Counted from the stretch's first letter, positions 32,844 to 42,525 are shown. The stretch is DNA of 64,000 bases from Glaesserella sp041817755 (GCF_041817755.1 NZ_JBGYBX010000044.1:1-64000); one strand, 5' to 3'. Translations and numbers: made by a program. The notes: a model not told the origin generated them from the sequence alone.

Positions 32844-33523
32844 AAACAGGCTCCCAATGCGGAAATAAATAAAAACGGATCCGGAGTATCGTTGCTTAAA
32901 GCAAGATCGGTAAAACGGAATATATCGGCAGCGTCTTCATCTTGAGGTGTTTTTTCCGATACGGTGAGTTTGTCCGATTTAAATTGCACGACGTGTTCTC
33001 CGATGAGGTAGCGGTGTTGCCGGATGTCTTCAAACGGTTCGGTATAGAGATGATGAAAGCCGCGTAAAAAGCAGTAATATTCGCAATCTAAAATCGTCGG
33101 TGAATGTGTGAGAAGCGGTTCGGCATAGTTTTTTCGAAGGGCGTGAATAGCAACCCGTATTACCGGATTTTCAGGTTGCTTTTCAATAATGTAATCAAAG
33201 TAAATCTCTTCGATCGGAATCGGCAATTCCTGCGTGAGACATTGTATCACCTGTTGATAAAGCGTTGGTAACGTATAATGGGCGGGAAAAAACAAATATT
33301 TTCGCCAAATATATTGGTAAGGAATCGGGCGAACAACTGTAAATTTAGGCAAAAATCTAACCGCTTGTCGAATGAATAAATTATAGTCGTAAGGTTTTTG
33401 TTGCCATAAAGAATGAACTTTATCGTCTTTAATATAAACTAAGCAGAATTGATCGGCATTTTCGCTGATACCAATCTGATGTTTGTTTAAGCGGCTTGCG
33501 GTCATCGAATGGAAAATATTCAT
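32825..33523 (-). CDS. comA: ComA competence protein (PilM-like)
   Basis: A 232-residue cytoplasmic protein, first gene of the leftward comABCDE operon and divergent from mrcA, as in H. influenzae. PilM-type proteins are actin-like and anchor PilN. Sequence features are weak (IGISENADQFCLVYIKDDKV at the start). The protein is shorter than full PilM (about 350), which is usual for Pasteurellaceae ComA. An uptake sequence lies inside at 33360-33368. Competence operons in this family are controlled by CRP with Sxy, but I could not find a convincing CRP-S site upstream. Confidence 0.83.
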   Translation of the reverse strand: MNIFHSMTASRLNKHQIGISENADQFCLVYIKDDKVHSLWQQKPYDYNLFIRQAVRFLPKFTVVRPIPYQYIWRKYLFFPAHYTLPTLYQQVIQCLTQELPIPIEEIYFDYIIEKQPENPVIRVAIHALRKNYAEPLLTHSPTILDCEYYCFLRGFHHLYTEPFEDIRQHRYLIGEHVVQFKSDKLTVSEKTPQDEDAADIFRFTDLALSNDTPDPFLFISALGACLWNGKV

Positions 33524-33661
33524 GCTTTTCTCTATTTTATTTCGTGAAAGATTAATGCGTGTATTTGTTCGTTTTTGGCTTATAATTCATTTTATATTTC
33601 GTGTTTGGGCTATATTGGCGCCAAATGTACATTTCGTCATTCAATAAAAGAGAATTTTTCG

Positions 33662-36262
33662 ATGAAGATCGTAAAAATTATATTTAGTGCTTTACTTTCT
33701 CTCATAATTGTGGGGGGGATTGCAGCAGGGCTGCTTTATGTTCATTTAAAGAGTGATTTGCCGGATGTCGGCTCTCTTAAAACGGTCGAACTACAACAGC
33801 CGATGCAGATTTTTACTTCCGACGGTAAGTTAATCGGCGAGGTCGGTGAACAGCGACGTATCCCGGTTAAACTGGCGGACGTACCTCAGACGTTAATTGA
33901 TGCCGTTATCGCAACGGAAGATACCCGCTTTTATGATCATAAGGGTATTGATCCTAAAGGAATTTTACGAGCAATTTGGCGTTCCAGCCAAGGTGATACG
34001 CAAGGTGCGAGTACCATTACGCAGCAATTGGCGCGTAATTTCTTCCTTTCTCCGGAGCGTAAAATTGAGCGTAAGTTAAAAGAAGCGATTTTGGCGGTAG
34101 AAATTGAGCAAAGTTTAAGCAAAGATGAGATTTTAGAACTGTATCTGAATAAAATTTATTTAGGCTACCGTTCATACGGTGTTGCGGCGGCGGCAAAAAC
34201 GTACTTCGGTAAAAAATTAAACGAATTGACGTTGTCGGAAATCGCCATTATTGCCGGCTTACCGAAGGCACCTTCGACGATGAACCCGCTCTATTCGGTA
34301 AAACGTGCCGAGAATCGACGTAATGTTGTGTTAGGGCGGATGCTGGAAGTCGGTAAAATCACGAAAGAGCAGTACGAACAGGCAAAAGCCGAACCGGTTA
34401 AAGCAAAATATTACGGGGCGTCTTTAGAATTTCGTGCGGATTATGTGACTGAGATGATTCGCCAAGAGATGGTTAAACGTTATGGCGAAGAAGTGGCTTA
34501 TACCAAAGGTTTCCAAGTGTTTGCAACCGTGTTGTCGGCGGATCAGCAAGAAGCACAAAATGCATTAAGGGATAATTTGATCGATTATGATCGCCGTCAT
34601 GGTTGGCGGGGAGCTGAAAAATTATGGCAACCGAAAGACAGCGCATGGGATGAAGAGAAAATCATCGATCATTTAAGTAAACTACCTCATTCTGAGCCGT
34701 TTATCGGTGCGGTGGTATTAAGTGTCAGTAAAGATAAAGCGGGCATTATTTTACCGAATGGTGATCGTGCGGAATTAAAATTGGCGAGTATGAAATGGGC
34801 GCGCAAATTCATTAATGATTCGGCTCAAGGCAGAACGCCGGTTTCAGTCAAAGACGTGATCGATGTCGGTGAACAAATTTGGGTTCGTCAGGATGGAAAA
34901 GGAAATTGGGAATTAGGACAAATTCCGGAAGTGAATTCTGCGTTGGTTTCACTCAACAGCGATAATGGCGCAATTGAGGCGATTGTCGGTGGATTCAGTT
35001 TTGAGCAAAGCCGTTTTAATCGTGCAACGCAATCGTTAGTTCAAGTCGGCTCTTCGATTAAACCGTTTATTTATGCTGCCGCATTGAATAAAGGTTTGAG
35101 TTTGTCCACCACGCTCAGCGATACACCGATTACGATTAACAAACGCGGTCAAAAACCGTGGACTCCGAAAAACTCACCGAATGTGTATGAAGGCTCGCTT
35201 CGTTTACGTGTCGGTTTGGGAAAATCGAAAAACGTGATGATGGTTCGTGCGGTTCAGATGGCGGGCGTCGATTATGTGGCGGAATATTTACAACGTTTCG
35301 GATTCCAACGTGAACAGTATCAAGCAACGGAAGCGTTAGCGTTAGGTGCAGCGTCCTTTACGCCGCTTGAAATGGCGCGCGGCTATGCCGTGTTTGATAA
35401 CGGCGGATATTTGATTGAACCTTATATTATCGATCGTATTTTAGACAGCAACGGTAATGAATTGTTTAAAGCTAACCCGCCGATTGCTTGTATGAGTTGT
35501 AACGATATTCCGGTCATTTATCCGGAACCGCAATACTTTGATTTTATTAAAGTGGAAGAAAAGAAAGCGTCTGAACAAGCGGCGGAAGACGTTGTGGAAG
35601 CCCCGAAAGATGAAGACAACGATACGATTCCTGAATTGGATATCGAAACCAAAAATCGTGAAACGGCCCCAAGTTTGATGGCGGATTCATTGCAAACGAC
35701 GAAAGAAGTGCGTTATGCGCCGCGTGTGATTAGCGGTGAAATTGCCTTCTTAATGCGTAGTGCCTTAACGACAGCGATCACGGGAGAGAAAGGGCAAAGT
35801 TGGAAAGGTACTAGCTGGCGTGTCGCCAATGACATTAAACGTCGCGATATCGGCGGCAAAACCGGTACGACAAATAATGCGAAAGTCACGTGGTATGCCG
35901 GATTCGGCGCAAACATCGTGACGACCGTCTATGTCGGTTTTGATGACAATAAACGTGAATTAGGTCGTGGTGAAGCCGGAGCCCAAACGGCATTACCGGC
36001 TTGGATTAAATACATGAAGGTTGCCCTGTCGGATAAACCGGAGCGTGAAGAAACGCTTCCGCCGAATATTGTTGAAGCGAAAATTGATCCGGTCAGCGGC
36101 TTTTTAGGTGACGGGTTGACGGAATACTTCATTAAAGGAACCGAGCCGACACGACGCTACATTGTAGAAAAAGCGATTCAAGATCCGAATCCGGCATTAA
36201 ATCAGCGCTTAGGTTTACCTCCGCCGGGTATACTCAAAATAGATGGCGGAGAATTGTTCTAA
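33662..36262 (+). CDS. mrcA: Penicillin-binding protein 1A
   Basis: A bifunctional peptidoglycan synthase of 866 residues. One membrane anchor (about 5-28) precedes the GT51 glycosyltransferase domain (about 55-230; ATEDTRFYDHKGIDPKGILR, GASTITQQLARNFFL). An OB-like insert (about 310-420) precedes the transpeptidase, with SxxK in VGSSIKPFIYAAAL (about residue 466) and KTGTTNNAKVTW near residue 735. The ATG at 33662 follows AAGAGAA. It is expected to be activated by the LpoA at 7126-8880. Divergent from comA. Confidence 0.96.
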   Translation: MKIVKIIFSALLSLIIVGGIAAGLLYVHLKSDLPDVGSLKTVELQQPMQIFTSDGKLIGEVGEQRRIPVKLADVPQTLIDAVIATEDTRFYDHKGIDPKGILRAIWRSSQGDTQGASTITQQLARNFFLSPERKIERKLKEAILAVEIEQSLSKDEILELYLNKIYLGYRSYGVAAAAKTYFGKKLNELTLSEIAIIAGLPKAPSTMNPLYSVKRAENRRNVVLGRMLEVGKITKEQYEQAKAEPVKAKYYGASLEFRADYVTEMIRQEMVKRYGEEVAYTKGFQVFATVLSADQQEAQNALRDNLIDYDRRHGWRGAEKLWQPKDSAWDEEKIIDHLSKLPHSEPFIGAVVLSVSKDKAGIILPNGDRAELKLASMKWARKFINDSAQGRTPVSVKDVIDVGEQIWVRQDGKGNWELGQIPEVNSALVSLNSDNGAIEAIVGGFSFEQSRFNRATQSLVQVGSSIKPFIYAAALNKGLSLSTTLSDTPITINKRGQKPWTPKNSPNVYEGSLRLRVGLGKSKNVMMVRAVQMAGVDYVAEYLQRFGFQREQYQATEALALGAASFTPLEMARGYAVFDNGGYLIEPYIIDRILDSNGNELFKANPPIACMSCNDIPVIYPEPQYFDFIKVEEKKASEQAAEDVVEAPKDEDNDTIPELDIETKNRETAPSLMADSLQTTKEVRYAPRVISGEIAFLMRSALTTAITGEKGQSWKGTSWRVANDIKRRDIGGKTGTTNNAKVTWYAGFGANIVTTVYVGFDDNKRELGRGEAGAQTALPAWIKYMKVALSDKPEREETLPPNIVEAKIDPVSGFLGDGLTEYFIKGTEPTRRYIVEKAIQDPNPALNQRLGLPPPGILKIDGGELF

Positions 36263-36317
36263 ATATGCAGGATTATTCTTGTTTAGGTTGAAAAGAGGGG
36301 CGATTTATTGAGATAAT

Positions 36318-36345
36318 ATCGCCCATCTTTATTTTGGGCGATTTG
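36318..36345 (+). terminator. Hairpin downstream of mrcA
   Basis: ATCGCCCA / TGGGCGAT stem with a nine-base loop. A further GGGCGAT at 36299-36305 could pair with the same left arm as an alternative. The following T-content is modest. Confidence 0.5.
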
Positions 36346-36403
36346 TGGTGTATTTAACGTATAAGTGTTTTATTTTTTTAATCACTTTTGTAAAATTTAA
36401 CTT

Positions 36404-36442
36404 AAAACAGACCGCTTGTATCGTACAAGCGGTCTGTTTTTT
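36404..36442. terminator. Perfect inverted uptake-sequence pair acting as terminator
   Basis: AAAACAGACCGCTTGTA pairs perfectly over 17 bases with its complement across a TCG loop, and TTTTTT follows at 36437-36442. Each arm carries one uptake core (36411-36419 and 36425-36433). It separates mrcA from aroK. Confidence 0.9.
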
Positions 36443-36496
36443 CCGAAAATTTACTACAAATCGAATGTTGCTAAATGATATTTATATAGAAAAAGA

Positions 36497-37018
36497 ATGG
36501 CAGAAAAACGTAATATTTTCTTAATCGGTCCGATGGGTGCTGGCAAAAGCACGATTGGTCGCCAATTGGCTCAAATGTTGAATATGGATTTTTTAGATTC
36601 CGACGCAGTGATTGAAGAGCGTGCCGGCGCGGATATTGATTGGATCTTTGATATTGAAGGTGAAGCGGGCTTTCGCAAACGCGAAGAACGGATCATTAAT
36701 GAATTGACTCAGGCGCAAGGGCTTGTACTTTCAACCGGCGGCGGCTCGATTTTATCTAAGGACAATCGTAATGTGTTATCCGCACGAGGCATTGTGGTGT
36801 ATTTGGAAACAACAGTGGACAAACAATTCGAACGTACTCAACGTGATAAAAAACGTCCTTTGTTACAAACGGAAGATCCTTATCAGACATTACAAGCATT
36901 AGCCAAAGTTCGTAATCCGCTTTATGAAGAGATTGCGGATATCACCATTCAAACCGATGAGCAGAGCGCAAAAGTGGTTGCGACTCAAATCATTGAAATG
37001 ATGGATAATTTACAGTAA
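36497..37018 (+). CDS. aroK: Shikimate kinase
   Basis: A 173-residue P-loop kinase phosphorylating shikimate, step five of the shikimate pathway. Walker A GPMGAGKSTIGRQLA, the substrate residue Asp in DSDAVIEERAGADI, and the loop LSTGGGSIL are all present. Followed after 14 bases by aroB and then dam, the order found in E. coli (aroK-aroB-damX-dam), here without damX. Confidence 0.97.
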   Translation: MAEKRNIFLIGPMGAGKSTIGRQLAQMLNMDFLDSDAVIEERAGADIDWIFDIEGEAGFRKREERIINELTQAQGLVLSTGGGSILSKDNRNVLSARGIVVYLETTVDKQFERTQRDKKRPLLQTEDPYQTLQALAKVRNPLYEEIADITIQTDEQSAKVVATQIIEMMDNLQ

Positions 37019-37032
37019 TCAAGGAGTCCGAG

Positions 37033-38121
37033 ATGTTGCAGGTCAATGTGGAGTTAAAAGAGCGTCGTTATCCGATTTCTATCGGAGCCGGTTTGTTAAA
37101 CCGGGCGGAAAGTTATCATCCGTTAAAATCTGGGGATAAGGTAATGATTGTGTCCAATCCAACGATTGCCCCGCACTATCTTGAAACAGTTAAAAATACG
37201 TTGTCGGCACTAGGCTGTCAGGTTGATTCGGTATTGATTCCGGACGGTGAAAAATATAAAACGCTGGATTCATTAAATCTCATTTTTACGGCGCTGTTGG
37301 AAAAAAATCATAATCGCGATACCACCTTAATTGCATTAGGCGGCGGTGTGATAGGGGATGTGGCGGGGTATGCGGCGGCATCTTATCAACGCGGTATCCG
37401 TTTTATTCAAATTCCGACAACATTGCTGGCGCAAGTGGATTCCTCGGTTGGTGGTAAAACGGCGGTTAATCATCTGCTCGGCAAAAATATGATTGGGGCG
37501 TTTTATCAGCCGATTTCCGTGATTGTCGACACAGATACCTTAAAAACACTGGATAAGCGCGAAGTGAGTGCCGGATTGGCGGAAGTCATCAAATACGGTG
37601 CGATTTTTGACATTCGGTTTTTTGAGTGGTTAGAACAGCATATCGATGATTTGGTCGCTTTGGAGCAAAGTGCGTTGGAATACTGTATTCAACGTTGTTG
37701 CCAATTGAAAGCGGATGTGGTAGTGCGTGATGAAACAGAGAAAGGCGATCGTGCTTTACTTAACTTAGGTCATACGTTCGGACATGCCATTGAAGCGCAT
37801 TTGGGCTATGGCAATTGGTTACATGGTGAAGCGGTAGCCGTCGGAATGTTGGAAGCGGCGGCGCTATCTCATATTTTAGGGGACTTGACCGAGTATGATG
37901 TCGCCCGCTTGGAAAAATTAATTGCACGAGCGAATTTACCGACGGTTTCGCCGGACGGCATGCAACCGGAAGAATATCTGCCGTATATGTGGCGTGATAA
38001 AAAAGTATTAAGCGGAAAATTGCGCTTAATTTTATTAAAAGCATTGGGTGTGTCTTATGTCACATCTCAAGCGACGGAACAACAAGTTTTAGACGCCATC
38101 ACGCGTTTCACACAACAATAA
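37033..38121 (+). CDS. aroB: 3-dehydroquinate synthase
   Basis: A 362-residue NAD- and zinc-dependent enzyme forming 3-dehydroquinate, the second step of the shikimate pathway. Motifs: IALGGGVIGDVAGYAAASYQ, IPTTLLAQVDSSVGGKTAVN and the metal-binding LNLGHTFGHAIEAHLGY with HGEAVAVGM. AAGGAG lies upstream. Four bases separate it from dam. Confidence 0.97.
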   Translation: MLQVNVELKERRYPISIGAGLLNRAESYHPLKSGDKVMIVSNPTIAPHYLETVKNTLSALGCQVDSVLIPDGEKYKTLDSLNLIFTALLEKNHNRDTTLIALGGGVIGDVAGYAAASYQRGIRFIQIPTTLLAQVDSSVGGKTAVNHLLGKNMIGAFYQPISVIVDTDTLKTLDKREVSAGLAEVIKYGAIFDIRFFEWLEQHIDDLVALEQSALEYCIQRCCQLKADVVVRDETEKGDRALLNLGHTFGHAIEAHLGYGNWLHGEAVAVGMLEAAALSHILGDLTEYDVARLEKLIARANLPTVSPDGMQPEEYLPYMWRDKKVLSGKLRLILLKALGVSYVTSQATEQQVLDAITRFTQQ

Positions 38122-38125
38122 TTTC

Positions 38126-38950
38126 ATGACAACAAAACAGCGGGCCTTTTTAAAATGGGCGGGCGGAAAGTATCGCCTGACAGATGAAATTTATCGTCAT
38201 TTGCCAAAAAAGGCTTGTTTGGTTGAGCCTTTCGTCGGAGCCGGCTCCGTCTTTCTAAACACCCGATTCGAACGTTATCTGTTAGCGGATATCAATCCTG
38301 ATTTGATTAACCTGTTTAATATTATTAAGCAGGATGTTGAAACTTATATTCAGCATACAAAAGCCTTGTTCGAGCAGGAGCAGGCGAATACCGCCGTATT
38401 TTATTACGAACGCCGCAAAGAATTTAATCAGTCGACGGATGTTTTTCGCAGGGCGGTACTTTTTCTCTATTTGAATCGGTTTGGTTTTAACGGTCTGTGT
38501 CGTTATAACAAAAAAAATGAATATAACGTCCCTTTCGGCGAATATAAAACCCATTATTTTCCTGAAAAAGAATTACGTTTTTTTGCGGAAAAAGCACAAC
38601 ATGCGACATTTATTTGTGCGGATTTTCATCAAACTTTCCGTTATTTAACGGATAATCCTGATGACTACGTTGTTTATTGCGATCCGCCGTATGCGCCGCT
38701 TGAACAAGAAAGTAACTTTACCGCTTATGCCGGCGGCGGTTTTAGTTTGGAACAGCAGATCGCCTTGGCAGAATATGCAAGAAAAGCGCAGCAGGCAAAT
38801 ATTCCGGTGCTGATTTCTAATCATGATACGGATTTTACCCGTAAAATCTATCATGGCGCGGACATTAAGCACTTCAAAGTACAACGCCAAATCAGCCAAA
38901 GTATCCATTCCCGCGTGAAAGTGAGTGAGCTTTTCGCACTCTTTTTATAA
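38126..38950 (+). CDS. dam: DNA adenine methylase Dam
   Basis: A 274-residue N6-adenine methyltransferase (GATC specificity expected for Dam). FLKWAGGKYRLTDEIYRHLP at the N-terminus contains the AdoMet motif, followed by VEPFVGAGSVFLN. The catalytic DPPY occurs in YVVYCDPPYAPLEQ near residue 187. Location after aroKB as in E. coli supports solitary Dam rather than a restriction-modification enzyme. No restriction gene is adjacent. Confidence 0.96.
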   Translation: MTTKQRAFLKWAGGKYRLTDEIYRHLPKKACLVEPFVGAGSVFLNTRFERYLLADINPDLINLFNIIKQDVETYIQHTKALFEQEQANTAVFYYERRKEFNQSTDVFRRAVLFLYLNRFGFNGLCRYNKKNEYNVPFGEYKTHYFPEKELRFFAEKAQHATFICADFHQTFRYLTDNPDDYVVYCDPPYAPLEQESNFTAYAGGGFSLEQQIALAEYARKAQQANIPVLISNHDTDFTRKIYHGADIKHFKVQRQISQSIHSRVKVSELFALFL

Positions 38951-38999
38951 TCTCCCACTGTGTAATAGTTTTTGGATTAAAGTAGATTAGCCCTAAATT

Positions 39000-39028
39000 T
39001 TGTCGCTTTAATATACTTAAAACGACAA
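39000..39028. terminator. Weak hairpin between convergent dam and ung
   Basis: TTGTCG-C-TTTAA / TTAAA-A-CGACAA stem with one mismatch and loop TATAC. No long T-run follows, so termination is uncertain. Confidence 0.35.
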
Positions 39029-39071
39029 TCTTTCCTTCTGCCCTTAGCGTTTTTTTAACATATTAAGCAAA

Positions 39072-39743
39072 TCAGACCGCTTGTAACGGCAGTTGCCAGT
39101 TAATTTCCGTTAAGCCTTGCTGCCGTAAATAATCATTCGCCTTAGAAAAATGGCGGCATCCCAAAAAACCACGGTGTGCCGATAGCGGTGACGGGTGAGG
39201 GGCGGTTAATACACAGTGGCGGCGTCGGTCAATAAATTGTCCTTTTTTTTGGGCATGGCTACCCCATAATAAAAAAACAAGATGATCACGCTGTTGGTTT
39301 AATTGGTGAATCACTTTATCCGTAAACGTTTCCCAACCGATATTCGCATGAGAATGCGCTTTACCCTGTTCAACGGTCAGCACCGTATTGAGCAACAATA
39401 CGCCTTGTTTTGCCCATTCAACCAAATAACCGTGCTGCGGAATTTGAAAACCGACATCTTGTGCCAGTTCTTTGTACATATTCAATAGTGACGGTGGCGG
39501 TACAACACCCGGCTTGACCGAAAATGATAACCCGTGCGCTTGATTTGGTCCGTGGTAAGGATCTTGTCCTAAAATTACCACTTTTACATCCGAGAATTCC
39601 GTCAAAGCAAAGGCACTGAATACTTCATGCGAAGGCGGATAAATCACTTTACCGTTTAAGCGCTCTTGCTGGACAAACTGTAATATTTGTTGAAAATAAG
39701 GCTGTGATTTTTCATCACCAATGGCTTCTTTCCATGTATTCAT
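39072..39743 (-). CDS. ung: Uracil-DNA glycosylase
   Basis: A 223-residue family-1 UDG that removes uracil from DNA. The catalytic Asp is in VVILGQDPYHGPNQAHGLSF (Asp near residue 61), and the His loop is HPSPLSAHRGFLGCRHFSKA. An uptake sequence lies at its 3' end (39076-39084). Confidence 0.98.
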   Translation of the reverse strand: MNTWKEAIGDEKSQPYFQQILQFVQQERLNGKVIYPPSHEVFSAFALTEFSDVKVVILGQDPYHGPNQAHGLSFSVKPGVVPPPSLLNMYKELAQDVGFQIPQHGYLVEWAKQGVLLLNTVLTVEQGKAHSHANIGWETFTDKVIHQLNQQRDHLVFLLWGSHAQKKGQFIDRRRHCVLTAPHPSPLSAHRGFLGCRHFSKANDYLRQQGLTEINWQLPLQAV

Positions 39744-39944
39744 TTTAAAACCCTTGTTAATATATAGTTAATGATAAGAATTTATTGTTAAAAATAGATT
39801 GTTATTTATACAACTTTCAACTTTTTTTAGAAAAATACTGAAATTTTTCTCGCTTTTTAATGTGGAGAGGTTAGAATACTCAAAATTTTTTGAAAAAATC
39901 AAATTTTTTGATAATCCTTTCCCCAACACACAGGAGCATTAAAC

Positions 39945-40328
39945 ATGATTAAAGGTGTACAAATTACCGAATCCGCAAACAAAAATCTATTAAACTCTTT
40001 CTGGTTGTTAGATGAAGAAAAAAACGAAGCGCGTTGCTTAGTTGCTAAAGGTGATTTCCAAGAAGACCAAGTCGTTGCAATCAGCGAATTAGGTCAAATC
40101 GCATATCGCGAAGTACCGGTAAACGTCGCACCGACCATTAAAGTTGAAGGCGGTCAGCACTTAAACGTAAACGTGTTACGTCGCGAAACATTGGAAGATG
40201 CGGTGAAAAACCCTGAAAAATATCCTCAATTAACTATCCGCGTATCCGGTTATGCCGTGCGTTTCAACTCACTTACGCCGGAACAACAACGTGATGTAAT
40301 CACCCGTACATTCACTGAAAGCTTATAA
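39945..40328 (+). CDS. grcA: Autonomous glycyl radical cofactor GrcA (YfiD)
   Basis: A 127-residue spare glycyl-radical domain that restores oxygen-damaged pyruvate formate-lyase. The radical glycine is Gly102 in RVSGYAVRFNSLTPEQQRDV. The N-terminal 60 residues are the YfiD extension. AGGAG lies eight bases before the ATG. The 200-base AT-rich upstream region probably holds anaerobic control, but I see no clear FNR site. Codon use is strongly biased, in keeping with high expression. Confidence 0.95.
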   Translation: MIKGVQITESANKNLLNSFWLLDEEKNEARCLVAKGDFQEDQVVAISELGQIAYREVPVNVAPTIKVEGGQHLNVNVLRRETLEDAVKNPEKYPQLTIRVSGYAVRFNSLTPEQQRDVITRTFTESL

Positions 40329-40391
40329 TTTTTCGGTTTTATGATAGGCAAAGGATGCCTTTAGCCCGATTAATATATTGTACGACGTAGT

Positions 40392-40416
40392 AAAGCTCCC
40401 GCAAGGGAGCTTTTTT
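40392..40416 (+). terminator. Intrinsic terminator of grcA
   Basis: AAAGCTCCC GCAA GGGAGCTTTTTT: a stable stem with a GCAA tetraloop and T-run. Confidence 0.93.
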
Positions 40417-40578
40417 GTTCTCGTGAAAATATTCTCAGTGAATCATCCGCTTAAATCATATCACATGAATTAACGAGTATGTTTTTGTCGTACCGTTTTT
40501 CTTGATGGATTTCTCGCTTACAACCTGCCGTAAACCTGATAAAATCCGTCTAATTTTTTGCAATCAAAAACACATTCT

Positions 40579-42525
40579 ATGGCTTTAATTAACCTTTCTA
40601 ACGCCTATTTAGGCTTTGGCGATCATCCACTACTTGATCACACCGAATTACACATTGAACAGGGCGAACGTGTCTGTCTTGTCGGACGAAACGGGGCAGG
40701 CAAATCGACCCTAATGAAAGTGCTGGCTGGCGAAGTTCAGCTAGACGATGGCAAATTGATTTTTGAAAAAGATATTGTTGTCACTCGTTTAGAACAAGAT
40801 CCGCCCCGACATATTGAAGATACTGTGTTTGATTATGTCGCAGAAGGGATTGCACATTTAGCCGATCTTTTAAAGCAATATCACCACATTTCGCAACAAA
40901 TGCTGACAGATTACAGCGATACGCTGATGTCGCAACTTTCGCAAGTTCAGGCTCAACTGGAACACGCTAACGGTTGGCAGTTTGAAAACCGTATTCAAGA
41001 TACGTTGAAGCTGTTAGAGCTTGACCCAGAAAAACGTTTGTGCGAGCTGTCGGGCGGTTGGGTTCGCCGTGCGGCGTTGGCGCGTGCGTTGGTGGCGGAT
41101 CCAGATGTGTTACTGTTGGACGAACCGACCAACCATTTAGATGTGGATACGATTGCTTGGTTAGAAAATCTGTTGTTAGAGTTTAAAGGCAGTATTATTT
41201 TCATCTCTCACGACCGTGCTTTTATTCGCAAAATGGCAACTCGCATTGTCGATTTAGATCGGGGCAAACTGGTTTCCTATCCTAGTAATTACGATGTTTA
41301 CCTTGAAACTAAAGCCGAAGATCTGCGTGTAGAAGCCTTACAAAATGAGCTGTTTGATAAAAAATTAGCCCAAGAAGAAGTTTGGATCCGCCAAGGAATT
41401 AAAGCTCGTCGCACTCGTAATGAAGGGCGTGTGCGAGCCTTGAAAGCCTTGCGAGAAGAGCGTAAAGCACGCCGAGAAGTACAAGGCACGGTAAAAATTC
41501 AGCTCGATCAAACCGCTCGTTCAGGCAAAATTGTGTTTGAAGTGGAAAATGCCAGCTACGAAGTGGCAGGTAAAACCTTGCTGAAAAACTTCAGCACCAC
41601 GATTTTGCGTGGCGATAAAATTGCTTTTATCGGGGCAAACGGAATTGGCAAAACGACCTTAATTAAACTGTTGCTTGGCGAAATTCAGCCGACAGCAGGG
41701 ACGGTACGTTGTGGCACTAAGCTAGAAGTCGCGTATTTCGATCAATACCGTGCAGAGCTAGATCCTGAAAAAACGGTAATGGATAACGTGGCGGACGGCA
41801 AACAAGATATTGAAGTCAATGGGGTAAAACGCCACGTACTTGGTTATTTGCAAGACTTCCTATTTCCGCCGAAACGGGCGATGACCCCAGTCAAAGCCTT
41901 ATCGGGCGGTGAACGTAACCGCTTGTTATTAGCTAAATTATTGCTAAAACCAAATAACTTACTGATTTTGGACGAACCTACCAACGACCTTGATGTAGAA
42001 ACCTTAGAGCTACTGGAAGAGATGTTGGCGGATTATCAAGGCACTTTGATTATAGTCAGCCACGACCGTCAATTTATCGACAATACCGCAACGGAATGCT
42101 ACATCTTTGAAGGCGAAGGGGTAGTGAATAAATATATCGGCGGCTACCATGATGCGAAGCAACAGCAGGCGAATTATTTTGCAACATTAGAAGCAAACAA
42201 GCGGTCAGATTCAGCGAAAAATGTGCAAAAAATGGAAGAGAAAGCACCGCTTGTTGAACCTGAAAAGCCAAGACAAGATATGGCTAAAAAAGTCAAACTT
42301 TCTTATAAAGAGCAACGAGAGTTAGAAGCCCTGCCTGAAAAAATGGAACAGCTTGAAGCAGAAATTGAAGCCTTACAAGCCGAAGTGAATAGTGCGGATT
42401 TCTTTGCTAAAGATCCGAGCTATACTCAAGCTCAGTTACAAAAATTAGCGGATACGGAAATGGCGTTAGAGCAAGCGTTTGAACGTTGGGAAGCGCTTGA
42501 GAATATTAAGAATGGTGTAGTTTAA
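40579..42525 (+). CDS. uup: Uup, ABC-F ATPase
   Basis: A 648-residue ABC-F protein with two ATPase domains and no membrane segments. First Walker A GRNGAGKSTLMK and signature LSGGWVRRAALARALVADPD; second Walker A GANGIGKTTLIK and signature LSGGERNRLLLAKLLLKPNN. Between them is a basic linker (about 245-300). A C-terminal coiled coil (about 565-645) is the Uup hallmark, binding branched DNA in E. coli. The ATG at 40579 (MALINLSNAYLGFG) is chosen over an upstream TTG. Two opposed uptake sequences lie at 42197-42205 and 42246-42254, in the linker before the coiled coil. Confidence 0.94.
   Translation: MALINLSNAYLGFGDHPLLDHTELHIEQGERVCLVGRNGAGKSTLMKVLAGEVQLDDGKLIFEKDIVVTRLEQDPPRHIEDTVFDYVAEGIAHLADLLKQYHHISQQMLTDYSDTLMSQLSQVQAQLEHANGWQFENRIQDTLKLLELDPEKRLCELSGGWVRRAALARALVADPDVLLLDEPTNHLDVDTIAWLENLLLEFKGSIIFISHDRAFIRKMATRIVDLDRGKLVSYPSNYDVYLETKAEDLRVEALQNELFDKKLAQEEVWIRQGIKARRTRNEGRVRALKALREERKARREVQGTVKIQLDQTARSGKIVFEVENASYEVAGKTLLKNFSTTILRGDKIAFIGANGIGKTTLIKLLLGEIQPTAGTVRCGTKLEVAYFDQYRAELDPEKTVMDNVADGKQDIEVNGVKRHVLGYLQDFLFPPKRAMTPVKALSGGERNRLLLAKLLLKPNNLLILDEPTNDLDVETLELLEEMLADYQGTLIIVSHDRQFIDNTATECYIFEGEGVVNKYIGGYHDAKQQQANYFATLEANKRSDSAKNVQKMEEKAPLVEPEKPRQDMAKKVKLSYKEQRELEALPEKMEQLEAEIEALQAEVNSADFFAKDPSYTQAQLQKLADTEMALEQAFERWEALENIKNGVV

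Noticed and set aside
33524..33661. Search for a CRP-S (Sxy-dependent) site between comA and mrcA
   Set aside because: The best candidates (around TTTCGTGAAAGATTAATGCG) match only one half-site, so I do not report a site although one is expected from known biology.
38126..38950. Dam as part of a DpnII-type restriction system
   Set aside because: It follows aroK-aroB as in other gammaproteobacteria and no endonuclease gene is nearby.
39744..39944. Possible FNR or ArcA site upstream of grcA, and the tandem hairpins around ATCAAATTTTTTGAT
   Set aside because: The half-sites are in the wrong orientation for FNR (ATCAA...TTGAT and not TTGAT...ATCAA), and AT-rich sequence gives many chance matches.
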